64,000 bases of DNA, taken from Pedobacter fastidiosus. Lineage in GTDB: Bacteria; Bacteroidota; Bacteroidia; Sphingobacteriales; Sphingobacteriaceae. Below, one piece after another: positions 1-7,720 of the stretch. Location of the stretch: positions 1-64,000 of the forward strand of contig NZ_JACRYL010000023.1 of the NCBI RefSeq assembly GCF_014306625.1, written 5' to 3'. The notes under the pieces were generated by a model. The model searched no databases. It was not told the DNA's origin and saw only the letters and a program-made list of their open reading frames with translations. The stretch's first letter is position 1. Every line of letters starts with the position of its first letter. Made by a program: the position numbers and the translations under genes.

Positions 1-417
1 CGGACAAACAGGAAGGGAGCTGGGTTTAATTGAAAGGGAATTAAAAAGAAGGAAGCTTTAAGTACAAACTTATTAGCATTAATTAAAATAATTTCTTGTA
101 AACGAACGTTCGGGAATTCTTCGGATGATGTAGTCCCGCTTTACGCTGTATCGCCAGTGAAGAACTGGCGGATGTCGCTACAATCGGGTTTAAAAAACTT
201 AGTTTAGTGCAATTAATATAATTTGCAGATTGCTAAGGCATCTTTCTTTTTCCGTGTCTTCTGTGTTTCCGTGGCAAAATTTTAGATAGAGGATTACCCC
301 ACAGGAGTTCTATTTGGAAAAAATCCTCATTACAGAAGACGGGATTGCAAATCCCGACTAGCTGAGAGTGCCTCAGCATGACAAGGATATTCGAGGTTTG
401 TGGGTAATGAATAATCC
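1..417. repeat. Intergenic segment with dispersed repeat-like hairpins
   Basis: No convincing gene is seen in this stretch. It contains a hairpin with 7-bp arms at 152-158 and 164-170 (CGCCAGT / ACTGGCG), and a second GC-rich hairpin at 340-356 (CGGGATT, loop GCA, AATCCCG). Between them, about 246-285, is a phrase resembling the degenerate 'ccgtgtcttctgtgtttccg' repeat that I recall from many bacterial intergenic regions. The segment looks like a mosaic of decayed interspersed repeats downstream of the leftward gene at 418-741. Repeat status is inferred from recall and hairpin structure, because no second full copy lies in this window. Confidence 0.4.
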
Positions 418-741
418 TTAATCTTTCTTCACTGCAAAACCTTGCTTACCTGTTAACAAATCGTAAAACAAAATAAAATCACTGGCTAAGCTATAACCAG
501 GATACTTAAAAGTTGCAGGTTTATTTTTCTCGAAAAAGAAATGACCAACCCAAGCAAAACCATAACCCAAAACGGGCATCGCTAAAAAGAAGTGCCAGTT
601 GTGAAATAAGAAGCCTGTAAAAAAGGCAAGCGAAACTAAGCCTGTGCCTATAAAATGAAGGATTCTAGAAGTTGTATTGGTGTGTTCTGTTAAATAATAA
701 GGATAAAATTCCTTAAGGGATTTAAACTCTTTCTCTGGCAT
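418..741 (-). CDS. Mpo1-like (DUF962) membrane protein
   Basis: This 107-residue protein has the DUF962 / YGL010w layout: an N-terminal segment with a conserved EHxN-type motif near residue 19, two hydrophobic helices at about 27-46 and 49-70 with histidines at the membrane boundary (near 29 and 67), and a short polar tail. Yeast Mpo1 in this family is an iron-dependent dioxygenase acting on 2-hydroxy fatty acids; bacterial members are mostly uncharacterised, so a fatty-acid role is inference. The gene begins 8 bp after the HAD phosphatase gene ends, on the same strand, so the two are probably co-transcribed. Confidence 0.8.
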   Translation of the reverse strand: MPEKEFKSLKEFYPYYLTEHTNTTSRILHFIGTGLVSLAFFTGFLFHNWHFFLAMPVLGYGFAWVGHFFFEKNKPATFKYPGYSLASDFILFYDLLTGKQGFAVKKD

Positions 742-749
742 AATCTAAT

Positions 750-1385
750 CTAAAGAATTCCGTTGGCTTTTAAGAAAGCTTCTAATTGAGCCGGCTTTTC
801 AGTCATTAATAACGTATTTAACCCAACTTTTTTAGCGCCTTCAATATGTTGCGGACTATCATCAATAAACAATGTTTCAGCAGGATTAAGGTTGTTATCC
901 TTTAAAACCTGTTCGAAAATATTGGTGTTGGGTTTGCGCAATTTCATGTGTTGAGAAAAGTAAGCTTTCTCGAAATACTCTTCGTAATTATTAATTTGAA
1001 AAGTGGTTTTTAGATAATTGATAATCCAATCGTAATGAATTTCATTGTTGTTGCTCAAAAGAAAGGTGCGGTATTTCTCTTTCACTTTTAATAATACATC
1101 GTGGTTTTCTTGGATGGTTCCAATTAATAAGCTATTCCAAGCCTCATCAATTTGGGCGTCAGTTAAATCTGGCTTGTTGGCAGCTTTTCTAATTCCAGCT
1201 CTAAACTCTGCAGGAGAAATTGCTGCGGTTTCAAAGTCATCAAATAATTGATTATGAGATTTATGCGCAAAGAAACTTTCAATATCTGTAATGCCCAGTT
1301 TTTGAAACGAGGCTTGGGCGATTTTAAAATCTATATCGAATATTACGTTGCCGTAATCAAATATGATGTTTTTAATATGTTGCAT
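750..1385 (-). CDS. HAD-superfamily phosphatase (HAD-IA, YihX-like)
   Basis: This 211-residue protein carries the haloacid dehalogenase motifs. Motif I is FDYGNV with the nucleophile Asp at residue 10, motif II is LLSNNN with Ser at about 111, motif III is the RKP lysine at about 151, and motif IV is FIDDSP with Asp 175-176. An alpha-helical cap lies between motifs I and II, as in subfamily IA enzymes such as YihX. It is probably a cytoplasmic phosphatase for a small sugar or nucleotide phosphate; the substrate cannot be read from sequence. The start ATG is followed at once by motif I, which fixes the N-terminus. Confidence 0.85.
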   Translation of the reverse strand: MQHIKNIIFDYGNVIFDIDFKIAQASFQKLGITDIESFFAHKSHNQLFDDFETAAISPAEFRAGIRKAANKPDLTDAQIDEAWNSLLIGTIQENHDVLLKVKEKYRTFLLSNNNEIHYDWIINYLKTTFQINNYEEYFEKAYFSQHMKLRKPNTNIFEQVLKDNNLNPAETLFIDDSPQHIEGAKKVGLNTLLMTEKPAQLEAFLKANGIL

Positions 1386-1454
1386 GAGGAATTCTGATTA
1401 TGGTACAAAGATATTATTACTGCGTTAAGCCCATGTATGGATTTGTATTTTTTA

Positions 1455-1492
1455 CATAAAAATGCCTCGCATATTGAGTTATACGAGGCATT
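1455..1492 (-). terminator. Intrinsic terminator of the cytochrome c fragment
   Basis: A 9-bp inverted repeat (AATGCCTCG at 1461-1469, CGAGGCATT at 1484-1492) is followed on the minus strand by a U-rich run. It lies just beyond the stop of the leftward gene ending at 1506, where a Rho-independent terminator is expected. Confidence 0.7.
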
Positions 1493-1505
1493 GAATAAGA
1501 TTTAA

Positions 1506-2309
1506 TTAAAGAGATTCTACTGTAACCGATTTTATAATTGGCCTTTCACCAGAGGCTTCCTTAAAAACAAAATATACTCTATGGAATTTTCCACCAGAAA
1601 CTGGGTGAATTGCGACATCGCTTTTCAGTGCAGATTTTCCCAATAGTTCTCCTTCTAAGTTATCTAATCGAATTTCTACCTCATAATTGGTGCTATTGGC
1701 TAAATTAAATTTGAAACCGCTAATGTTTGTTAAATCAATATTGCTTAAGCTAAACGAACCATTATTTTCTGTTAATGCAATTACTTCAGCTCCAGATACT
1801 TCCTTTTTCTCAAATCCTTTTAAATTTTTAATGTCAGAAGCATCAATTTCATTGCTTTTTAAATTAACAGCATTGGTTGTAGTTAAAGGTTTTAATTTTG
1901 CAGTGCCGGCATCTGTATAAGTTGCTTTAAGTGTTAAAACCGATTTCTTTTTATCAACATTATTGGCTGGAGTAATTTTTCCGGAAGCTGGTAACGATTT
2001 AGCAACAGCATCTTTATTGCCTAACGTCATAATCCATTCGGTAATTTTTTTAACCTCAGCTTCCTTCATCGCCGAATGCGCAGGCATCGGGATTTCTCCC
2101 CAAACACCAGAACTTCCGTTAATCACTTTGTTGGCAAGATAATCTACAGCTTTCGGATCACTTTGATATTTTATAGATACTTTTTCAAAAGCAGGTCCGA
2201 TTGAGGTTGTCGAGATTTTATGGCAAGTACTACAATCCGATTTAAGCATTAATGTTTTCCCAATGAGGGTTTGTGCAGCCTGTTGATGCCCCAATTGCGC
2301 ACCAGCCAA
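1506..2309 (-). pseudogene. Frameshifted C-terminal part of the sugar dehydrogenase: cytochrome c and CBM6-like domains
   Basis: This reading frame (267 residues if read from a TTG at 2307-2309) continues the protein encoded at 2249-4195 in a different frame. It opens with the conserved AGAQLGHQQA linker, then a cytochrome c domain with CSTCH at residues 26-30 and a candidate axial Met at about 75 or 81. A C-terminal beta-rich domain (about 120-267) resembles carbohydrate-binding module family 6. In related Bacteroidota proteins these parts follow the dehydrogenase and PKD domains in one chain. It has no signal peptide, so it could not be exported or haem-loaded alone. One extra T at about 2309-2311 (GATTG to GATTTG) would join the frames. 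This is either a genuine frameshift or a homopolymer sequencing error. Confidence 0.75.
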
Positions 2310-4195
2310 TCACTTCCTTCGGTGTAAGTATTTGAAATATAAATTCTTTCTTTATTTACGGTCGCACCTTTATCCGATACCAAAACTTGGTAATCTATCG
2401 CTTTATTTGGAAACCAAAAACTTTTATTCCCTGTTAAAACGATATCAACATTTGGGTGTTCGTTACCCGCAAAAACCGGAATTATCTGGCTTTTTGCAGA
2501 AGCTTTACTTTTATCTAAAACCAAAACACTTACCGGATATTCGCCAGCAATGGTGTAGGTATATTTGAGTTCTGGAACATTTGTCGTTTTTTTAATTCCA
2601 TTACCCAAATTCCATATATAAGTTAAAGCGTCTCCATCAGGATCAGTCGCTTTTACTTTTGCAGTAAGCTTGTAAGGCAATAAACCACTGGTTTTAGTAA
2701 TTTCCAATCTATCTACATTTGGCGGTCTGTTTCCTTTTAAATAATCAATTCTAGTGATTCCTGCATCTGGATTTTTCGTGAACCAACCTTTTCCATATTC
2801 CAAAATGTACAATTTCCCATCGGGGCCAAGTTCCATATCAATAGGGGCAGCCAAAGAAATTTTAGAAAGCATGGGTTCCATGCTCATATAATCGCCTTGT
2901 GGCGACATGGTTACTGCTTTTACCCAGCCACGAACCCATTCGTAAATAATTAATTTTCCGTTATAATAAGCAGGATAAGGTGATGCGCCCGGTTTTGCAT
3001 AATAAACTGGACCTGCCATTGCTGTTCTACCTCCAGAACCAACTTGTGGAAATTCCTTAGATTCGCCATAAGGATACCAAATAAATGCAGGTTGTGCGGG
3101 TGGTACTGTACTTAAACCCGTATTATTTGGCGAATTGTTAATCGCACCGGCGGGATCAAAAGGATTTCCGCTTTGTCCGTTTGTATAATCATATGCTCGA
3201 TAAGGATAATTATTTCCGATGAAATATGGCCAGCCAAAATTCCCTGCTTTTCGGGCTTGGTTAACTTCATCGTAACCACGAGGGCCACGAGAAGCATCAT
3301 CATTACTGGCATCAGGACCAACCTCGCCCCAATATAAGTAGCCGGTTTTTTTATCAACCGAAATTCTGTAAGGGTTTCTATTGCCCATAACATAAATTTC
3401 TGGTTTCGATTTGGGGTCACTTTTTGGAAACAGGTTCCCATCGGGAATGCTATAAGTTCCATCCTCGTTCATTTTAATTCTTAAAATTTTGCCCCTTAAA
3501 TCATTTGTATTTCCGGCAGATCTTCTTGAATCGTATTGTTCCAAACCTTTGCGATTATCTAATGGTGCATAACCATTATTTACATATTGCTGTTTGGGAG
3601 CATCGAAAGGAGTGGAGTTATCGCCAGTAGAAACATATAAAAGGTTATCTGCACCAAAAGCGATCGAACCACCCGTGTGGCAACAGATCTCTCGCTGAGA
3701 ATAAAACTGTAGGATGATTTTTTCTGATGATTTATCGATTTTATCGTTAACCATTTTGAAACGGGATAAACGATTTACTGATTTATCAAATGGACTATAG
3801 AAAAGATAAATGTATTTGTTTACGGCAAATTTTGGGTCTGCAGCCATTCCCAATAAACCTTCTTCGGCATTAACATCAGGTGTGCTGGTTTTAAAGTAGA
3901 CATCTAATTTTCCCGCTTGCGATAATTTTTTAGTCAGGTTTTTATAAAGCATAATCTCCCCACGGCGTTGCGCAACAAGAATATCCAAGTTCGGTAGAAC
4001 GGCCAATTCTGTAGGTTCGGTAAATTCTCCCTGAACAAGATTAACCTTAACAAACCGATCCTGATCTGGAGTATCAATTCTGTTTTCGGCTTTTTGAGCG
4101 GTTTTCTTTTGCGTATACAGGTTTTTGTTTAGCGTGGTTGCGTACAAAAAGGAAAAGGCAATGAACGAAATTGATAGAGTAAAAATAGTTTTCAT
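2249..4195 (-). CDS. PQQ-type sugar dehydrogenase with PKD domain, 3' end frameshifted
   Basis: The 648-residue product starts with a signal peptide (hydrophobic stretch at about 5-20). A six-bladed beta-propeller of the glucose/sorbosone dehydrogenase family follows, at about 45-480, with CCHTGGSIAFG and STGDNS motifs where the PQQ-contacting His lies in this family. A PKD domain sits at about 495-580 (DPDGDALTYIW). It probably oxidises a sugar or sugar derivative in the periplasm and should pass electrons to a fused cytochrome c. The last 20 or so residues are out of frame: the expected cytochrome and carbohydrate-binding domains lie in the overlapping frame at 1506-2309. The electron-accepting part would be missing if the shift is real. 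It lies downstream of a second dehydrogenase-cytochrome gene on the same strand. Confidence 0.85.
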   Translation of the reverse strand: MKTIFTLSISFIAFSFLYATTLNKNLYTQKKTAQKAENRIDTPDQDRFVKVNLVQGEFTEPTELAVLPNLDILVAQRRGEIMLYKNLTKKLSQAGKLDVYFKTSTPDVNAEEGLLGMAADPKFAVNKYIYLFYSPFDKSVNRLSRFKMVNDKIDKSSEKIILQFYSQREICCHTGGSIAFGADNLLYVSTGDNSTPFDAPKQQYVNNGYAPLDNRKGLEQYDSRRSAGNTNDLRGKILRIKMNEDGTYSIPDGNLFPKSDPKSKPEIYVMGNRNPYRISVDKKTGYLYWGEVGPDASNDDASRGPRGYDEVNQARKAGNFGWPYFIGNNYPYRAYDYTNGQSGNPFDPAGAINNSPNNTGLSTVPPAQPAFIWYPYGESKEFPQVGSGGRTAMAGPVYYAKPGASPYPAYYNGKLIIYEWVRGWVKAVTMSPQGDYMSMEPMLSKISLAAPIDMELGPDGKLYILEYGKGWFTKNPDAGITRIDYLKGNRPPNVDRLEITKTSGLLPYKLTAKVKATDPDGDALTYIWNLGNGIKKTTNVPELKYTYTIAGEYPVSVLVLDKSKASAKSQIIPVFAGNEHPNVDIVLTGNKSFWFPNKAIDYQVLVSDKGATVNKERIYISNTYTEGSDWLVRNWGINRLHKPSLGKH

Positions 4196-4306
4196 TTATT
4201 TGGTTTTGTGTGTTTACTCAATAAATATATAGGATTGTTTCTCAGCGTGAATAATTATATCAACATTTATACTCAATCGCTTATTGTAACTCTTATACGA
4301 TGGCGA

Positions 4307-5716
4307 TTATTTGGTTACTGTTAATATGTAATCTGCCAATCCTTCAATATCTTTTTTGCTAATTGCACCATTCCATGCGGGCATTCCTTTGGCCACTACA
4401 CCATTTGTAATGGTTTTTATTATCGATTTTTTATCTGCACCATAATTAAATTTTCCACCTATTAGGCTTCTTACAACTTCTGTTCCTTGTAATTTATCTC
4501 CATGACAGGATGCACAAAGCTGTTTAAACATATTTTGAGGGTTGTTTTTTGCTAAATCACTTTTGTTGTTTGAGGTAATTCGCTCACTTGCAGTGATAAC
4601 TGTTCTATCAGTGGAAGGACGGAGTCTCAAAATCATATCATAGGGGCGTTCCCCTTTACTTTCGGGCATATCGAAGTTAGATGTGGAGATGTATATAAAG
4701 CCATCAGGACCAACAACCACCGAACGGATTCTGCCAAATTGCTTTTTAAGAAATACTTCTTGGTCATTTGGTTTATCCAGAGGGATTCTCAAAATTGATT
4801 CGCCACGCAAACAACCAACCAGTAAATTTCCTTGCAATGATGGGAAAGCCTTGCCGGTGTAAAATAATGCTTCGGATGGGCCGATAGATGGAGTATATTC
4901 AAAAATTGGAGATTTCATTCCTGCTTTTACATCTTGATGATGAATAACTGGCCATCCATAATTTGCGCCTTTTTCAATTATATTCACTTCATCGCCACCA
5001 GTTGGACCATGCTCGGTTTCATATAATTTATTTGTGCCTGGCTGAAAAGCAAGACCTTGAGGATTTCTATGTCCATAAGACCAAATCTCTTTGTGGGCAG
5101 TATCATTTTTGACAAAAGGATTATCCACTGGAATGCTTCCATCATCATTTAAACGAAGAATTTTGCCATTATAGGTTTTCAAATCCTGTGCACGAATAGG
5201 CTGATCGGCATCGCCAGTGGTAATGTATAATTTTTTATCAGGACCGAAAACAATTCTGCAACCCGTATGGTTTCTTGCCGCTGGGATTCCTTGAATTAAA
5301 GTTTGAGGATTTATTAGAGTATCATTCTTGTATTCATAACGAACAACTCGGAGCCACAAGCCATTATTTTCTCCATAATTATGTGCAATGTAAATTAGGT
5401 GATTTTTTGTAAAATCGGGGTGAATAACCATTCCCAATAAACCAGTTTTAGATTCTGCCTTGATATCGTTAACAACAAAAACAGGCTTTTCCTGAAGTTT
5501 TCCGTTTTTGTAGAGTCTCACTTTTCCGGGGCGCTCTGTAAATAGCATAGATCGATCTGGCAAAAACGTAATCTGCCAAGGCACAGTTAAATTGGTTGCC
5601 AGCGTATCAATTTTAAAGGATAGCGTCTCTTTGTTTTTTGTTGATGATATATTTATGAAACCACTTGCAAAAGCAAACAGCATTACAATACTTAAATAAG
5701 TAAATACTCTTCTCAT
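4307..5716 (-). CDS. PQQ-type soluble aldose sugar dehydrogenase fused to cytochrome c
   Basis: The 469-residue protein has a signal peptide (about 5-22), a glucose/sorbosone dehydrogenase beta-propeller at about 35-365 resembling the Yli/Asd soluble aldose dehydrogenases, and a C-terminal class I cytochrome c domain. The haem site is CASCH at residues 401-405 and the likely axial ligand is Met 445 in GMPAW. The ARNHTGCRIVFG stretch holds the expected active-site His. It is presumably a periplasmic quinoprotein passing electrons to its own haem. It is intact, unlike the related gene 111 bp downstream at 2249-4195, so one working copy of this chemistry remains. Sugar substrate and partner oxidase are unknown. 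Confidence 0.87.
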   Translation of the reverse strand: MRRVFTYLSIVMLFAFASGFINISSTKNKETLSFKIDTLATNLTVPWQITFLPDRSMLFTERPGKVRLYKNGKLQEKPVFVVNDIKAESKTGLLGMVIHPDFTKNHLIYIAHNYGENNGLWLRVVRYEYKNDTLINPQTLIQGIPAARNHTGCRIVFGPDKKLYITTGDADQPIRAQDLKTYNGKILRLNDDGSIPVDNPFVKNDTAHKEIWSYGHRNPQGLAFQPGTNKLYETEHGPTGGDEVNIIEKGANYGWPVIHHQDVKAGMKSPIFEYTPSIGPSEALFYTGKAFPSLQGNLLVGCLRGESILRIPLDKPNDQEVFLKKQFGRIRSVVVGPDGFIYISTSNFDMPESKGERPYDMILRLRPSTDRTVITASERITSNNKSDLAKNNPQNMFKQLCASCHGDKLQGTEVVRSLIGGKFNYGADKKSIIKTITNGVVAKGMPAWNGAISKKDIEGLADYILTVTK

Positions 5717-5822
5717 AAGGTAGATTTGGTTGTTAAATCGTTTTACTAGATAATATAAATATAGCTAATGATTTGATTTAATCAGAATAAACCGATAGGC
5801 TAAATTAAGGGTTTTCAAAATT

Positions 5823-6005
5823 TTATTTGATTACCAAAATGGTTCCGTCATCTTTTAGTTTATAATAATATTGGCTTTCATGTTTTCGTTTAAGTATTTC
5901 TACAACTTCAACCTCACCTTGTTTTCCAGTATCATCTTTAATGGCATCGCCTTCCTTAACATTTTCTAGGTCTTTATTTGAGCTGTTTTTGCCTAACTTT
6001 TTCAT
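5823..6005 (-). CDS. Small SH3/KOW-like protein, paralogue of the 26696 gene
   Basis: This 60-residue protein has no recognised family name. It has a VKEGDAIKDDTGKQG core followed by alternating beta-type residues ending QYYYKLKDDGTILVIK, which reads like a small SH3 or KOW-type barrel. A second copy at 26696-26875 is identical at about half of the aligned residues, including GD, DxxGKxG, V-E-E, LK, QYY, LK and GTIL. Both copies lie beside a cold-shock-type gene, here the divergent gene at 6216. The paralogue shows that the short frame is real. A nucleic-acid or ribosome-related role is only a guess. Confidence 0.75.
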   Translation of the reverse strand: MKKLGKNSSNKDLENVKEGDAIKDDTGKQGEVEVVEILKRKHESQYYYKLKDDGTILVIK

Positions 6006-6215
6006 GTTGAATGGATTAGTTAATTATAAGCGAACAACACTCAATAGCTGGATATGTTTCATTTTTCGGAAGCCAGCCTATTATAAATGGAACATCATAT
6101 TGGAAATCTTCTTATCCTAATCGAATATCTATTTATTTGAGTGTGTTATCTACTACAGTGTTTTCTAAGCTATGTTCTGTTTATATTTAAATATCTTATC
6201 CCTAATAAAAACAGT

Positions 6216-6458
6216 ATGGAAGGCGTAATAACAGCTTACAATAAGCAGAGAGGCTTTGGCTTAATTTCTCAGTTCATGGTAGAGCAAAGCATTTACTTTG
6301 ATTTAGTAGATTGCAAAGTAAAGGGCTTGTATATTGGGAGCTCAGTTCAATTTGATTTAACTTTAACTAAAAGAGGTAATGTTGCTAAAAACATTACTGC
6401 AACACCACAACTGAAGGTGAGAAAGACAAAAAAATCGATTGCTCAGGTAGCCTACTAA
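6216..6458 (+). CDS. Divergent cold-shock-domain (CspA-like) protein
   Basis: The frame is open from 6141, but the protein fold begins at the ATG at 6216 (MEGVITAYNK), giving 80 residues. RGFGLIS matches the RNP1 motif KGFGFI of cold-shock domains. The RNP2 position reads IYFDL in place of the usual VFVHF, so the conserved His is missing. VQFDLTLTKRG resembles the VQFDVEQTKLG of the cold-shock gene at 27014. It probably binds single-stranded RNA or DNA, with altered affinity. The tail KVRKTKKS is basic. It lies divergent to the SH3-like gene at 5823, and its stop overlaps the convergent GAF gene by 4 bp. Confidence 0.7.
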   Translation: MEGVITAYNKQRGFGLISQFMVEQSIYFDLVDCKVKGLYIGSSVQFDLTLTKRGNVAKNITATPQLKVRKTKKSIAQVAY

Positions 6459-6985
6459 TTAATTTCTATTTCAAAAGAATTTACTAAGGTTCTTGCTTGC
6501 AGTTTCAACTCCATAAAATCCATCACTATATCTCTCAAGTCCTTTAGGAAGGCAATTTCGAAAAATTCTAGATGTCTGGGTTGTTTATCTAGGATGCAGA
6601 ACGTTCCTAAATTGTAACCTGTTGATGTTTTTAATGGGAATGCTGCATAAAATTCTAAGCCCATTTCGCTGGCAATTAATGGATTTGTCAAGGTTCTAGG
6701 ATCAACAGATGCGTGCTCAACAGTGTAAAATCCATCTACCAGAATTGCTGAGGCGCAAAGACCGGGTGCTCGCTCGATCTCTGTAATGTTTGCACCATAA
6801 ATTGATTTAAACCAGATTCTGTCCTCATCAACTAATGAAATAATAGCGATAGGAACATTTAAGAATTGTGAGGCGATTCTAGTTAAACGATCAAAGGCTC
6901 CATCCTTTGGTGTATCTAAAATATCGTAGCTTTTTAAAGTTTGTAAACGAAGGATTTCTTCATTGTCAATTTTTTCGGAACTCAT
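6455..6985 (-). CDS. Stand-alone GAF domain protein
   Basis: From the ATG at 6983-6985 (MSSEKI) the product is 176 residues. An earlier in-frame ATG at 7024 would add 13 residues with no family-like sequence, so the later start is preferred. RLQTLKSYDILDTPKDGAFDRLTRIA followed by VPIAIISLVDEDRIWFKS is the classic opening of bacterial GAF domains found beside histidine kinases. Nothing follows the domain except a short helical tail, so it has no output domain of its own. It is probably a cytoplasmic small-molecule or redox sensor. No partner gene is adjacent on the same strand. Confidence 0.75.
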   Translation of the reverse strand: MSSEKIDNEEILRLQTLKSYDILDTPKDGAFDRLTRIASQFLNVPIAIISLVDEDRIWFKSIYGANITEIERAPGLCASAILVDGFYTVEHASVDPRTLTNPLIASEMGLEFYAAFPLKTSTGYNLGTFCILDKQPRHLEFFEIAFLKDLRDIVMDFMELKLQARTLVNSFEIEIN

Positions 6986-7024
6986 TAAATAATAAGGATA
7001 GTAAAACGTTTTAAAGATAGCCAT

Positions 7025-7720
7025 CCGAGTTAGTTACGAAAGCGGTAGAATTATAAATCGCACAACCTATAGTGGTCAAAATTACATTAAAATGATCAAA
7101 AATGGCTTCAGTGATTAAATAAATGCATATCCCAAAAATATTGTGTTTTGATGAAAATAAAATAATTAGAATCGGATGACAATTATGGCTACTTTAGGGA
7201 ATGGGCGATACAGTTAATTTTATTTTAGGCGTAGTTTTTATACTAAGCGGGTTTAGTGTTTTTTGTGTGATTTTTGGTGGAAAGAAGGCGAGCTGATATT
7301 ATTCATATCTAAAAAGCATCCCGTATTCTCTTTTAATATTTAGTTAAAAGAGTGCAATCATCCTCTATTGTAAAAAAGAATTAAATCATCTTTTAGGTGT
7401 TCATTCCGATTTTTGCGCAAATTAGCGTGGCTAGGGTGATTGATGTAAACTTACATTTTGCATAATTGGGATTTTTCCAATTACCAAGCGCTACAATCGT
7501 TTGCTTTAGGCTCACAAGAATCTAGAGATTACTAAGGATGGGGTTGTTACCTCTAACTTCTAATATCTTATTTTTTTTAAGGCTGGAGGAAATATTTTTT
7601 TAGCATACGAATTATGCAAGCTCCCTTATGGAAAGCTTATAAAATGATAATCTTTTAAGCAGATGAACTTTACTTAATCTACTAGTTAAACTATTCCATT
7701 TAGATTCTGCAAGCACCCAA
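7025..7720. other. Long AT-rich intergenic region
   Basis: About 700 bp separate the GAF gene from the downstream end of the large histidine kinase gene. Apart from a possible 31-codon membrane peptide at 7201-7296, I see no gene-sized frame, tRNA or clear repeat. It presumably contains the promoter of the leftward GAF gene and the terminator of the kinase gene, but no strong hairpin with a U-run is evident. Confidence 0.5.
7201..7296 (+). CDS. Possible 31-residue single-span membrane peptide
   Basis: ATG at 7201 opens 31 codons ending in TGA. The peptide has a polar start (MGDTVN), a hydrophobic run of about 19 residues (FILGVVFILSGFSVFCVIF) and a basic end (GGKKAS), the layout of small bacterial membrane proteins. 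A GGGA-like purine stretch lies directly before the ATG. It stands alone in a long non-coding stretch. There is no homologue in the window and its length is near what chance allows, so support is weak. Confidence 0.3.
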   Translation: MGDTVNFILGVVFILSGFSVFCVIFGGKKAS

